A stretch of DNA of 64,000 nucleotides from the NCBI GenBank assembly GCA_965153455.1, contig OZ234504.1:10850001-10914000 (forward strand). The letters are read 5' to 3'. Shown piece by piece: positions 24,631 to 37,256 of this stretch. Each line of letters starts with the position of its first letter. Positions within the stretch are counted from its first letter, which is position 1. Below the pieces are notes generated by a model. The model did not search any database and was not told where the DNA came from. It saw only the letters and a program-made list of their open reading frames with translations. Position numbers and translations under genes: made by a program. This DNA is from Sphagnum compactum. Lineage: Eukaryota > Bryophyta > Sphagnopsida > Sphagnales.

Positions 24631-27600
24631 ATGGTGGGAGCGACGGAGGAAATGGAGTTGCAGAAGTTGGAGAGGGATGTGGAAGGAGGCGGGGGAGATG
24701 TTGCACAATACTTAGCTCTAGTACGCAAACTTCGCGTCAGAAGATCAAGCACCGTTGCTCGTCATGGCTTAGCCCTTCTCAACAACTCTTCTGCAAGGTC
24801 GAAGCTTGGAGCTGATGGTATGAGGGTTTCAATGTTCCCTGTTTCTCGTCCTTGTTTTGTGACCATTTTGTTGAAGGTGAATCAGTTTTTTGGTTAGTTC
24901 ATGAGGGGTTTCATTCCTCTTTTAAAGCCTACGTCTTTAGGTCATGGAGGAAGGGGGAATTCTTGAATCTCAAGTTCGAAAAAGGCAGGGTTTACGCATT
25001 ACATGGAGAGACAGGATGACATTTTTTTTTGGGGGGGGGGGGGCATCAGACAGACCTCAGATAGCTTGTTGGATACATCAGGAACAGAGGAGGTCTAAAA
25101 ACAACCATCCAGAGTAACTGCTGATATGTCCAGTATGTTTTAAGCTTCTTCAGGAACTCGCAGACATTGGAAACCAATTTAAAGTGTACTGAGAGTTGAC
25201 CTTTCTGTGATAATCATGCAGTTTGGACAATTTATGAACAAGTGGCAATTGCAGCTATGGATTGTCATGCGCTTGAAGCTGCCAAGGTACTTTCAAAAGG
25301 ATGCCTGTTGTCAGTTTGATGACTTGAAAAAACGCATAGGACATTTGTTTTCAATTGAGCCATGATCAGCTCGTCAGTAGATATGTAAACTGCTGATTTT
25401 TCTGGAGATTGAAGTTCTCCTAAGTATGTAGGGAAGCATTGGATTGATCAGAATCCACTTGGACCTGTGTCAACAAGACACATGGTGAATGCTCCCTATA
25501 TAATAGCCCTCGCAAAAGTCCAGAAAAGCCCACAAGCCTAAGGTGACCAGAGACGGCGCTTGTTTTTTTGGTAGCATTCACTGAGTGAAAGCTAATAATG
25601 ATAAGGAGTCATCTGTGACAGGAATGCATAGGAGCATTGAGCACAAAGTTTCCTGAGAGCATGCGTGTTGGTATGTACCTTTGTGTACCTCTGTCCCCTC
25701 TCATCAACCACATTGCAGTGCAATTTCAAGAGTAAAAGGAGAGCCACTTATTTTGCTGCTCTCAACTCTTCTGTGGCAGTGGCACCCTATTAGCAGACAT
25801 GAACTACATGACCATTGTCTCTGGAAGGGTTGAAATCTTAAAAGCATCTGAAAGCTACAAATGATACTGGTTCTAGAGTATGTTTCTTGTCAACTTTACA
25901 TTGGCAATTGGGTGAAGAATTGACAGAGATAGGTGAGAGAGTTTTTGTGCTGAGATGTGATGCAAAAAATATGTGCTGTGGACAGTGGGTATCTCCCTGG
26001 TGTTGTCATGTGCTAGAATCAATCAGTATAGGTGCTTTGTAGTCCTGCTAGAATTCAACTGGTTGTGGTGTCTTGATTGTTCTTAGAATAGGATGCTGAA
26101 GGGTCTTGCTATGGCAAGTTCAGTGCATTTTTTGTTCACCTGAATCAAACATTGTGTCAACAATGACATGGTGGTCTTTTACAACATGTGCAGCACGGTT
26201 GGAGGGAATGTGGTGGGAGGCCAAAGGTGCATGGCAACAAGCAGAGAGTTTATACTCAGACCTACTTGCGGACAATCCCTCTGACTCTGTCAGGCTGCTT
26301 CTTCCTTCTCTTAAAGTTTGTTTTCCCTTTGTTTGGTGTTTTTCTGTGGTTTCAGTCCCTCTGAGTCTGTCAGGCTGCTTCTTCCTTCTCTTAAAGCTTC
26401 TCTTCCCTTTGTTCATTGTTTTTCTGTGGTGTCAGCAGCAAAGAAAGGCAGACAGACAGTGAAGGAAGATGAGTTTTTTAGAGTTCTTCAGTGAGTTTGT
26501 TGCAACTATTTTCAATTTCAAAGCTTTTTCCTCAAAAGATCATCCATCCTCTTCAAAGTTCTCCATGCTGTTTCTCCTCTTTCCTTATTTTTTTCTGGGT
26601 GCCTTTCTACTTGGTTTCCTTGGCTCTATTACAATCTGTAGATGTAGCCAGTATAGTGGCTGAGTCTTCATCTTACTGTGGGTCTTGTGACAGAAATTCA
26701 GTATAGATGAAACACATTGACCTCCACCCACAACTGGAAGCTGAAGAAGTCTCTTTTTTCTATTTTGTGATATGTCGTTGGATCTCCAGTCTCTGTCACC
26801 TTATCATTGTGTCTCTTGATTCTATTCAGGTTGACTTAATGTAAGTATTGATAAGTTCTCAATATTTATGAAGAAATTTCATCTGCAGGCATTGCATAAA
26901 AGAAGGATTGCAATGGCCAAGGCGCAGGGCAATTTGATTGGCGCTGTGGAGGCCACCAATAAGTACCTTGAAACGTATGTCTTAAGGCTTTATGCAGTTC
27001 AATGTCCTTTTCTAGTGCTGCTGTGTCTTGTTGTGTCATGTATGTTCTCATGAGCTTGACAACCTGTGGACATCTCAGGGAGGTCACATTCAGCAGTAAT
27101 TCCAATCTTGAGGGATATGATAAACATAGATGAGTAGTTGTTGCTTCAAAGTATCTCAAGTTCTGTGAGTATTTCTCTTCTGTTGTGCAGATTTATGGCT
27201 GACCATGATGCATGGAGAGAACTTGCAGATATGTACATCTTACTACAGATGTAAGTGCACTGAAAAACAGGGTCCTGTATACCTACCTCTTTACCAGGCC
27301 TCTGTTGAATTAATTTTCTTGATATAGGGAAAGTAGATTCTTAATGTCTCTTTTGCTTTGGAACAGGTACAAGCAGGCTGCGTTTTGCTTCGAAGAGCTT
27401 ATATTATCGCAACCCACAAATGCACTTTATCATTTGGGCTATGCTGAGGTTAGTGCACTAGTGTTTCTGTTATGTAGTCATGGATTTGATGAGGCCACAA
27501 ATTTTGTTCCAATCATTGGTTGCAGGTTCCCTGATTTTTGTTTTATGAGAGCTTTTTGGTGTGGTTGCAGTTGTTGTATACAATGGGAGGTTTGGACAAC

Positions 27601-28047
27601 TTGCGGGCAGCTCGGAAGTATTATGCAGCTGCAATTGAGATGAGTGGGGGACAGAACATGCGGGCACTGTTTGGGATTTGCATGGTAAAGTGATTGTCAC
27701 TTACATTTTCTCTTCCTTCCTATCTAATGCTCTGAATTTCCAGTGTGATTTGTCAGTGATTCTTGTGGGACAGCTGGTTTGCATAGCCTTGGCTGCATGT
27801 GATATGGTTTTTGGACCATGTGGGACTTCTTCTAGTGGTTTAAATAAAGATTGGATGACCTTTGTTGTTGCAGTGTGGAACTGCCATCACTCAGACCAAA
27901 GGCCGCGGCCGAGATGAAAAGGACAGTGTTGACCTTCTTTCATTGGCTGGTTCAGTTATTGTGAAGCAATACAAGGAAAAGTGCCCCAATAAGGTTGACC
28001 TTATCTCCTCCATATTAGACAAGCAGTTGGTTGCTAATATAGCATAG
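24631..28047 (+). CDS. EMC2: ER membrane protein complex subunit 2 (TPR protein)
   Basis: EMC2 is the cytosolic tetratricopeptide-repeat scaffold of the ER membrane protein complex, which inserts tail-anchored and multi-pass membrane proteins. Nine exons: 24631-24817, 25222-25286, 25622-25670, 26194-26288, 26889-26974, 27191-27250, 27367-27448, 27571-27684 and 27874-28047. All junctions keep phase and give 303 residues, the usual EMC2 size. Family blocks are intact and in order: [79 protein letters not shown] and [14 protein letters not shown]. There is no signal peptide or membrane segment, as expected. The ATG at 24631 follows a G-rich leader; a second in-frame ATG is at 24652. The exon 4 end and its GT donor lie in an 80-base tandem duplication. 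Confidence 0.95.
26276..26437 (+). repeat. Tandem duplication spanning the EMC2 exon 4 donor site
   Basis: Two units, 26276-26355 and 26356-26437, are about 80-90 percent identical by eye. Unit 1 begins with the last 13 coding bases of exon 4 and its GTCAGG donor. Unit 2 repeats both and follows a TTTCAG acceptor-like end of unit 1. The second donor, if used, would add 80 bases and shift frame. Confidence 0.9.
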
Positions 28048-28619
28048 AGTATTCTTTGTATTCTCCTTTGGAAGACATTTTTGTGATGCCTGATTTGGGC
28101 AGGGGATCCAAAGTACGCTCATCTTTTAAGGTGAGAACAATTAATAACATGCATCTGGTTGGTGTTCTCCATCCTGTAATAGTCTTGAATTGCAATTGAC
28201 ATTATTTGAAATCATGTCAAGTTGAGTGTTCTGTCAGAGGTTGAACAGGGACATATGGGCATTCAAATTGTTTCACTTGTTGCAAATCTGGTACCACTTC
28301 TTGGTGTGCACTCTCTTTGAAGTGCACTCACTGTCTAAATTCAAGTTTGTGGTAAGGAGCTGAATCTTTTGGACTCATGTTTGAGTTCTTATTTTGATCT
28401 GTGCTTTGGTATACCTAATACATTGATTTCAGCAACATTATAACTTATGCAAATCTTTTGAGATCCTTTGGCCAACTGTGAGTGTCGACAGACCATGACA
28501 AATCTATGCAAGAGGGAGTAGTCAGGCATGTGGTCACTACAGAGGGTCATTTCTTGGATAGGATTGCTGTGGATTCTCATTTGAGCTTCTTCTCAAATTG
28601 ATGATCTGTTTAATTTATT
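28048..28619. other. 3' flank of EMC2
   Basis: This probably holds the 3' UTR and terminator region. No exon or repeat recognised. Confidence 0.4.
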
Positions 28620-28935
28620 GTTGTTGCTTACAATTGATGACGATCTTTTAAAAAATACCTCTCATGGGTTTCAATTCATGATGATCTTTTTTTCCCCTTT
28701 AGCATTGTGGGTTTTAAATGCTGATGATCATCGTTGAAAATAAAATCTTAATGTTGCACGTTTCAAATAATGATCAACATTTTTTAATTTAGTCCTGTGG
28801 GTCTCAATTGATGATGATGTGTGGAAAAAGAAGTCTTGTGGGTTTCAGTAGTTGATGATTTTTCTAAAAAAGTGTTGTTGATTTCAATGGTTGATCTTTT
28901 TTTTAAAGGTCTTTGGTTTTTGATTGATGATCTTT
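28620..28935. repeat. Degenerate ~45-60-bp tandem repeat
   Basis: Recurrent copies of GGGTTTCAATTGATGATGAT followed by CTTTTTTAAAA-like bases occur at about 28633, 28668, 28708, 28797, 28838, 28880 and 28915. Copies are diverged. It lies between EMC2 and the LHCA2 pseudogene. Confidence 0.65.
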
Positions 28936-29899
28936 TGGATTGGTTGGCAAAGTTGATAAATAGAGGGTAGGTTGGGAAGGGGGGGAGGGGGATGAGAAAT
29001 TAGTGGGATGAAAACATACATGTTGGAAGAAACATGAGCTAATTGAGGATGGGATGAAAACATATAGGGATGCTTGAAGAAAGATGAGCAAATTGACAAT
29101 GACCCAAACTGGGATCATGGAAGAAAAATCTGGTTGTTCTTGGAAGTTGATATAAAAGCAGAATGGATGAAATAAAAGGCCACAGAATGGTGAACCAGCC
29201 AGTGGGAGATGCGTCAGAGATTAGGGTGGAACCAATCATCACCAAACACTTTTCAATATTTTCCTCATTAATTAACCAAATTGAGCAATTTTTGTGTCAT
29301 TGGACACCCAAACTGGAGGGCTACAAATGTTCTTTGAGCCTTAGAAGTAAAGGAGCAATGCAGAAAACACAGGAAGAAGAGGATGAATGATAGTTTGTTT
29401 CAAAAATGTTGAAAAAATAGCTCTAGACCCCTCTCTAGTTGCAGCCCCATATGTTCCTGTAGTCCGTTTTGAGTGATTTGAAACCTGATGATGTTCGTTT
29501 TACACAATTTCTTTGTATTCCAGAGGCAAAGATGCAATGCTCAAAGATTTTAAGCTCGAAATCTGTTTAAATTCACCCGTCACTGAACACTGAACCCTTC
29601 ACTCCAAACACCTTGTTAAGCATGCCTCATTCTAAACCTGCTTGCTACACATTGCCTGTTGGTGTAAGTTTGACTTCCACAACTAAATTCTGCATACAAT
29701 TAATCACTCAGCATGCAAAACCTTGAAATCTTTAGAAATGTGAAGTTCATAGTATGTTTGAGTCTTTTCGACGTCATGACAACATCCATTGATTATTGGA
29801 ATGATGTCTTGGAATGAGCTTGCATGTTCACTACTTTTGATTATGTGGGGAGAAATGAGATTCTCTTGTTCTAAAGTGATTTCACCTCTTGAAATGCAG
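28936..29899. other. Intergenic DNA upstream of the LHCA2 pseudogene
   Basis: I searched this for the missing first exons of the antenna gene (transit peptide and the WFPG-type mature start) and found none. The T-to-A junction region has no other gene. Confidence 0.45.
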
Positions 29900-30584
29900 G
29901 ATCTGAGCCAGAGCTGCTCAAATGGATCGTGCCATCAGAGATTGTGCACTGCCGATGGGCTATGCTTGGATTGGCTGGTATCTTCATTCCTGAGCCTCTT
30001 ACAAAGGCTGAAATTCTCAACACCCATCATGGTTCACTGCAGGAGAGGCTAAATATTTCACAGATTCTACAACACTGTTTGTGGTGGAGCTTATTCTCTT
30101 TGCATGGGCCAAGTGAAGGAGATGGGTTGATATCTTGAAGCCTGGCTCTGTCAACACTGATGCAATATTCCCCAACAACAAGCTCACTGGCACAGATGTT
30201 GGTTACCCTGGGGGTTTATGGTTTGACCCCCTTGACTGGGGCTCAGCCTCACCTGAGAATGTCAAGGATCTTAGGACGAGGGAGATAAAAAACAGAAGGT
30301 TAACAATGCTCGCGGTGCTGGGTGCTGCATTCCAGGCTTTTTACTCTGGCACTGGCCCCATTGATAACTTATTAGCTCACCTGCTGACCCTGGCCACAAC
30401 ACCATCTTTGCTGTAAGTCAATTTCCCTCTCTCTTCTGTACTTCAGATGTTTCTTTACCGCTGTTATGTTAATGGGAGAACATGTGCTCCTAGTTTGTAA
30501 TGTCTGGTATGAACTACCAGACAATTGTCCCAATTGTCTTGCTAATTCTTGGCTTTGTTTCATATGCAGGCCTTTAGAAAGTAA
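29900..30584 (+). pseudogene. LHCA2: LHCA2 pseudogene (photosystem I antenna), 5'-truncated
   Basis: Two relic exons, 29900-30412 and 30570-30584, match photosystem I chlorophyll a/b-binding protein 2, with intact AG and GTAAGT borders and the LHCA2-like end IFAAFRK. Recognisable parts are helix B ([19 protein letters not shown]), [40 protein letters not shown] and helix A ([14 protein letters not shown]). It is broken three times: one base missing at about 30023-30025, TGA at 30114-30116 where the family has Gly, and one base missing at about 30383. Near-invariant residues are also changed (Gly to Cys in helix B, Gly to Arg in helix A). Upstream exons for the transit peptide and mature N-terminus are absent within 1 kb. 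The kept intron shows it arose by DNA duplication. Confidence 0.9.
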
Positions 30585-33500
30585 GTTTCATCCATTGACA
30601 AGATCAAGATGGGAGTTTTTCTGGTGCAACTTGTGAGTGTTTGATGAATCTATAGGCTGTGCTTGGAACTTTTATGTGTTTGTCGCAACTGGTGCATACT
30701 TTTCATGACTTGCAAACTCATTTTGCTTGTCCTACTAGTGCTGACCTTCTAAGTTGTTCCAAGATGTTGCTTCAATGCTTTTTCTCAGTGCTCTATTGTA
30801 TTTTGGATGTGTTGTATCAGTGTGTGAATATGATAAATTTGTAAACATTGGAATTGATTAGCTGTCTAATTTGCCAAAGGTAGACATCGAGCATTGCCTG
30901 AAAAAAATTAGTTGGCAGTGGAGACTTTTAATGGCTCTGAAACTTGGTGGATCTTTGAAGTGGAGGGAGATGAATGGATGGATTGGTGAAAGCTTTTGGT
31001 GCGAACTCTCTTCATGAGCAGATGAATGAAGGTCACCTCAGAGCAGTACACCTGTGTAGTGCGAACTATTGCATGCCCCTTTAGTGTAAAATTTTTCAGA
31101 GTTTTTTGCTTATACTTTAGTAAGAGCATTAAATCCAGGCTCTAGAGTTTTGTTTTCAGCAGGGCTGTTGCATGGTGGGTCAATCCAGAAATTGCAGCAT
31201 CTATAGCAGTCATTTTCATCCATTACCAGTGGATCACTTAACTGTGAAATATGCCCATCTGGGCCGATACCCAATGGGCTGAATCCCTGCACAGAATGTA
31301 GGCCTCCCTCCCCGTCTGGGGTTTCTCTCCCCTACACAGAATGTAGGGTTTGTTTTTAGTATGGTACTGATATGATGATATTGATAAGAATTTTGCTAGA
31401 ATGCAACTATAATGTGTGTCAACATATTGGGCAGGTAGGTTCACTAGGTCAAATATTGAATCAACATTTCTAATTTGGTTGGTCACATTTGAGGTTTATA
31501 GTTGGTAAATGATAGATATGTGTAAAATCCATCTGAACATGTTTGAGGGCATTTGTTTCTGACAGACTTGTTTGAGTTATGGGAATTGATAGATGGTATG
31601 AACTATGAACCGCCGAGAAAGGGGCCAGGTGTGTACTCTCACTTTGGAAGCAGACATACAGCCTCGCTGTTCAATACACCTCACACCTGTTGCTGAGTAA
31701 ATCAAGTTGCAAACACTAGACTCTCCATGGGTGCCACACTCACTCATGGGGTTCTGATTCAAACAATTATAAAGCAGTGGATTCACAAGTTTCTTATTCA
31801 ATACATGCACACACTCTAAACCGGATATGATGATGAGTTTGGAGTACAACTACAAGCCCCCAATTAAAATTTCCCAACATCAATAACACACATTTTCTAA
31901 ACAATTGCACTTTCCAATGGAAAGTGGCTGTTTGGACAGCATGGTAATGGAAAGAAAAATTGTGATGACATCAAGTTCATGAAAAAATGCCCCTTAGGAT
32001 CTTCATCAATATGGGAGCTTCTAGAAGCTTCTGCTACATGCTATATCCAAGATGTATCATCCTAAAAATTATAGGTAAAATTATGTAGAATTAATATCCC
32101 TATTTGAATGTTACTGGTAAACCCTTTTGGTTTTTTACTTTTTTTCTTTTGTTCTTTTCACATAGTACCTGGGCTGGTTCAGCAGGAGGTGCCTAAAAGT
32201 AATAATTTTTTTGACATTTGCTTTTTGGCAGTAAAGGTAATAATATTTTTGCAATTATGCAATATACTAGATAATGAAGCTAGTGAGCTTGAGAGTTTTT
32301 CCAAGATTTTGGCATTGCAGGATTTTGCAATTTTTTTTGGGCATGGCCAAAAATAATTAATTACTGCCTAACCAGCCTAGGGACTAGGATAATCACCAGG
32401 AACAAGGCTAATATTTTATACTGCTTTTGAGTGCCTTGAATTTGGTGTCCAGGAGCTTCCATATCAGTGTTTTGTCAATATTTTTTATAAATAAATTAAC
32501 AAAAATTTGACATCGAAATTTTGGCGAAATTTAACAAAAATTAGTCAAATCTACACTAAAAAATAAAAAAATCCCCAAAAATTCCCAATTTCTTTGTTGA
32601 AAAATGGTGAAATTTCACCACAAAACAACACTATTCCTCATGTGTTTATCAGTATTTCCTTTAAATGTCTAAAATGTTATGTGCTCATGTTTCCAATTCT
32701 AATTGCACAACTAATTGTCTCCTCACTGCCCAAGGTGCTATCCTTGTACACATTTTAATACCCTACCTGTTGCCCTACATTTACTTGGTTATATCTATAG
32801 GGTCAGTGCGACCCAAGATACGAACTTAACAAAGGATTTCATAGGGTGTTCTCTAATTGTGAATGGAGTTTATGGTGGGCATGGGCATTATTATCAAAAT
32901 TGAGACTTGTGTTCAGATTGGCCCCAATGAAGGACAGGTAGTTTGTTTTGTTTTGTATTGTAATTATGAGATCCATCAAACCGGGTTGCTTCAGATCATG
33001 TTCTTGGTGTCTTTCGAAAGCTCTCAACGAGGAGGAGTGCATGAGCTTGGTTCCATGACATTAGGACTTGCAGTGCAAAAGTTCTTGAATATTGAATGAT
33101 TTTTTCACTAAAAATTAAATTAAATCGTAGCTGAAATTTTAGGAGGAATTGGAATGTGCCTTGGGTGCTGTTGGAAAGATCTTGATGAGCAGGATTTAAT
33201 GGAATTTATTTGGTAAGATTTGGATTCAGAATGTGGGAGATATTGATTTTTAAGTCATTTTTAGTGCTAAATATTCAAATAAATTTAGAAAAACCAGGGT
33301 TTGGAAGGAAAAATCAGTTGAGGATGTGGTAACACTTGGGCCAATGGCACAGGCCACACTACTAGAGATTTTTACCAAGAAACCAGCTCAACCGATATTT
33401 GATGCATTTTCTAATGTTGTTTGTTGTGATGCTATTTCAATTCCTTTTATAAGATCCCGCCACCAACAGATGCGACCTGTACTCTGAGTGTCCGGTTTAA

Positions 33501-34220
33501 GCAAAAAGACTAAATGGGGCTTGATTGATCAAGGCCTGGAATCCTGGGGGTTGGGGGTGCGGGCCAAAGGCAGAACTTGATGTTGTAAATTGGTGGATCC
33601 CTCAACACTTGAGAGAGGTTAGGTTCCCATCAGGAGCAAATGGACCTAGAGGCGCTTGATTGAGGTTGGGAACTAGTTTCTGGGTTGGGCGAATGGGGAG
33701 AACTTGAACGTGTACGTAAGCAACCGACCATAAATTAAAGGACACAATTTTGGCACACACTTTTGGTTTGGTTTTTTTTTTGTTGCAGTAAGAATGAATT
33801 TCATTGCAAAAGGTGATAAATAAGGGACCCCTATTGTTTTGAATTTTGAATAAAAAGCAATTCGTCCAGGGTTCAAATCACCTAACTATATTACACAGTT
33901 CCATTCTTTTTCTCATGATTTGGTTTGAATCTGCCAATAGGAGGGTGTTCTTTGCAAGGGGTATTAGCCCAGGCCAAAAATGGTGACAAACTCTTTTGGG
34001 AAGACAAATTTCATGCAGCCAGTTGGAAGGCCCAAGCATGCACTCATGATTGGTTTTTTTCCCTTTTAAGTTTGCAGGGGAAAGGATTTTTTTTCATTTT
34101 TCCTCGGTTCCCAATGTGTTCCCACTATGTTCACTTTAAGTTCCCCAACATGTTCTCCATAGCACCTCACTTTTATTCCACATGCTTTGGCAAATGTTGT
34201 GCTCCTTTCACCATATAGGT
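30585..34220. other. Unassigned intergenic DNA
   Basis: About 3.6 kb without a supportable gene. One open plus-strand stretch near 33319-33480 (EDVVTLGPMAQATLLEIF) has no start codon or splice context and no family I know. A tRNA-like minus-strand segment lies near 33840-33900. Confidence 0.45.
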
Positions 34221-34369
34221 GAAAGGAGAGGAAGGCTATACTTCAAAATATGACCTCCTATTTTGTGGAGCCTCCATAAGTTTTGATTTTTTTTGAGTGA
34301 TGGGCCAATCAAATTGGCTCGTTTCAAAAATAAAAAAATTGAACTTGGTAGAGACCTCATCTAATTAAT
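34221..34369. repeat. Dispersed ~150-bp repeat, copy 1
   Basis: Shares ordered blocks with 60359-60511: CTATACTTCAAAATA, CCTCCTATTTTG-like, GGAGCCTCCATA, TTTTGAGTGATGGGCCAA, AAATTGGCTC, ATTGAACTTGG and CATCTAATTAAT. The left part can fold (CAAAATA with TATTTTG). Both copies have the same orientation and similar length, as expected of a non-autonomous element. Confidence 0.85.
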
Positions 34370-36810
34370 AGGAGAGGTGAAACGTAGCCAGTTTTGGGAA
34401 TATTACACAGCGAGCTACTTACTTGTTCTGGATTTTGACACACACAGACAATGAATGGAAGGCCAGTTACCTTGCACATTGCCTTTTTGCACCATTTCCC
34501 TGGCAAAATGGCCATTCTTGGCCCTCAAGCAAATGCCTGACGACATTCCTAATCAATCCATGGGGACTTAATATTATTCTCCTCCCCCCTTTCCCTTATT
34601 TGCTCCTGGATTTTGGTGCACAAATCAAGGGAGAGTTATTAGCATAGGTAAATTACCCACTGCCCACAGACACACACACGCACAGATTTCCCATCCTCCC
34701 AAAGAAAATTATGCATTCATATGGACCCCAGTTGCATGTGCAAATTGACAGCTCTAAACTCAGCAAAGAAGGCGAGATTTTGTGAGGTCCAATTGTCGAG
34801 GTTTTATTTGTTTTTGGAAATGGGGAGTTGGGCATTTGGCAATGTATTTTGACTGGCAATTTCACTAAACATGAACATAGGCTAACTAACAGGTGAGAGA
34901 GAGGGAGTTGAAGCCTAATATCACAGACTACCTTCATACCCTAATATTGGTGCTTACCATTCATATTGTAGGTGAGGTACTACCTAATAGGACAAAGTTA
35001 GTTAATTTCTTACTTGAGTAAAGTACCTGTCTAGGGGAAGGCTTGCTCCAGATTGCCTCCCCCTAATTTGAGGGTTGGAGCCTCAAGGGTGATTGCTTGA
35101 GAGTATGGTCCCAAAAATTAGGCCAACCTTCGTGAAGGCGTTCCCAGCATAAAGTACCAGAGCTTTTTTTATCAGAATGGTGGATCTGGCTTGCATGGGA
35201 TCGGTGAAATGTCCCTTCAATTGATGAAAGCATCTTTTGGGGTGGGGGGATAAGGACCCGTAGCTGATTTACCATCTTCCCTTGTGTTTGTTTGTCTTAG
35301 TGTTGTTATAAGCTACAGTTGAAGGAGAAATTCATTCCCTGAACAAGAGTAAATTTGCATTTCTATTTCAGAGAATTTTGAGAACATGTGGGGATTAACT
35401 TGACATAAAGAAACCCATATATTTATCTAGTGCATACGGAGTCCTCCTTGCCCTCCGTAAAACTTCCTCAACAGAAGATTTGGGGGGGGGGGGGGGGGAT
35501 TTCAAATTGCAAGGGAAAAAGTATAATGGTTGGAGTGTTCTTATGGGTCTTGTTCGATTGCAATCTTGAAGGTAATATATCATTAGTACATGGGCAGCTT
35601 CTGCATAAATTAAATATTATTATATTTAATTATTAAAAAAAATGAACACTCTATGTTGAAAATTTCATAAATTTAAATTTATTGACAAAAAGAATTGAAC
35701 CCTGGCCTAAGTGCATACAGAACAATTGCACTATTTCTGAACCAGCTAACTACAAAGACAGTAAGAACATTAGCATAGTAGTGTGTTTAATAACTATATT
35801 TAGTATCTGTCAAACTGTTCAGAATTAAGAACTCATGCATCAAAATTCAAATTTATAAATAAATAAATTATTCGACATACAAGTGCTGAAGCTGCTCAGC
35901 TACTACTATAATAATAATTCAAATACATGATGAACAAAAGGTAATAATTTTCACATAATTTTCATGTAGATCTTTGGTGCAAAAGTTTATTCATGTTTTG
36001 ATGTTAGATTTAGTTTCAGTATAAATTTTCTGTGGAAATTGTTCAAACTTTTTAGTTGAAGTATTTGATCTCATCAACATCTTTTGGGAGTTATGCACTC
36101 TAAGCCAGTAAGCCAAAAGGGGAACTGGGAGCCATGATCAGCACCCAGTGCCAGCTTCCCAGCATTAAAGGATCATCATAGTTACACTGGCCATTTCTGC
36201 TATCTGGCAGGGCCTGAAAAGAGTCAGAATAGGTATGTATGATCCTTTATGTATAGGAGAAGGGTCTGTTAGCAGACCCTTCCGGATTTGAGATCCCTTG
36301 AGGCCAATGAGGATGGGCAAACTTGTGAATGTAACAAGTTAGAGAATATTTTTTGAATTGTGAAAATTACTGATTTTTTGACATTATTATAACATTAGCA
36401 AACATGATTTTTTCAACCCAGTTTGGAACCAAAATATACAAAGGAAAAAATACGATGATGCTTTATGTATAGGGGAAAGCCATAATGCCATAGCCTTACC
36501 TAGGGTAACAACTTCCATCCTCATCTATGGTCGGGTTCCCTTCTAGCCAAGAAGGTCCATCCTCATCTAGTGTAAGGAAGGATTCTCTGCCAGTCTCAAG
36601 ATCTCATTTGTTTTGTTTAGTGCAGTTGGAGGGCATGTTTTTCAGCGTAACTTAACCAAAACTTTTGGTTTTTGTGAACGGTGGGAGTTTCCAAAAAATG
36701 AAACCCCTGCCAGGGAAGAGGGGAAAAGGACTGGATCGAATGAGGACCTTCATTCATCACAGAAGGGATGTAACTTCCCAATATGGATGTTATTTTGCCC
36801 TGGCCCTTGA
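34370..36810. other. Unassigned intergenic DNA
   Basis: Contains an 18-base G run at 35481-35498, a tRNA-like segment on the minus strand (about 35690-35755) and a hairpin at 36259-36282. Two short similar stretches (about 36238 and 36458, both reading CTTTATGTATAGG) hint at another old repeat. Confidence 0.45.
36259..36282. repeat. Perfect 10-bp hairpin
   Basis: GAAGGGTCTG at 36259-36268 pairs exactly with 36273-36282 across a TTAG loop. It is not followed by a T run and has no gene before it, so I do not call it a terminator. Confidence 0.65.
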
Positions 36811-36980
36811 GCATTGCTTGCACCCTAGCACAAAAAATATCACAAGAAGACAAGAAAGAGGATGCATTGCTCGCACCCTAGCACACAATAAAAAAAATCA
36901 CAAGAAGACAAGAAAGAGGATGCATTGCTCGCACCCTAGCACACAATAAAAAAAATCACAAGAAGACAAGAAAAAGGATG
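36811..36980. repeat. 58-bp tandem repeat, about 2.9 copies
   Basis: Units start GCATTGCTCGCACCCTAGCA and continue with A-rich sequence and ACAAGAAGACAAGAAAGAGG. The second and third copies are nearly identical. Confidence 0.9.
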
Positions 36981-37256
36981 ACGTCTGTAAGAGAAGGGAA
37001 CAAGGAGGGTTTTGCTAAGAAGAAGCCAAGGCAAAGCAAAACGACAGAAGGAGGGGGTAAAACAAGCAAGGAGAAAGACAACGCTGAAAAAGACAAGAAG
37101 ATGAAGAAAAAACTTTTAAAAAAAAAAAAAAAAAAACAGAAGAAGATGATGATAAAAGTACAAAAATTAAAAACAAAAGAAGAAATGAAGGAAAAAACAC
37201 AGAAGAAGAGGCCACAGAAGGAAAGGAGGCGAAGAAGACCAAGAGGAAAAAGATAA
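36978..37256 (+). other. Lysine-rich low-complexity reading frame
   Basis: An open frame of 92 codons made almost wholly of Lys, Glu, Arg and Gln, including a long Lys run from an 18-base A tract at about 37119-37136. It directly continues a purine-rich tandem repeat. No homologous family is recognised; it could be an exon fragment of a charged protein but is more likely a purine-rich simple-sequence product. Confidence 0.3.

Noticed and set aside
24341-24752. Ser/Pro-rich minus-strand frames opposite EMC2 exon 1
   Set aside because: They are the complement of the GA-rich leader and exon 1 of EMC2, with no splice or family support.
29163-29390. 75-codon frame between EMC2 and the LHCA2 relic as the missing LHCA2 exon
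   Set aside because: It lacks the WFPG-type mature start or transit-peptide character and has no matching splice phase.
36259-36282. Rho-independent type terminator
   Set aside because: No T run follows, there is no gene upstream, and the genome is eukaryotic.
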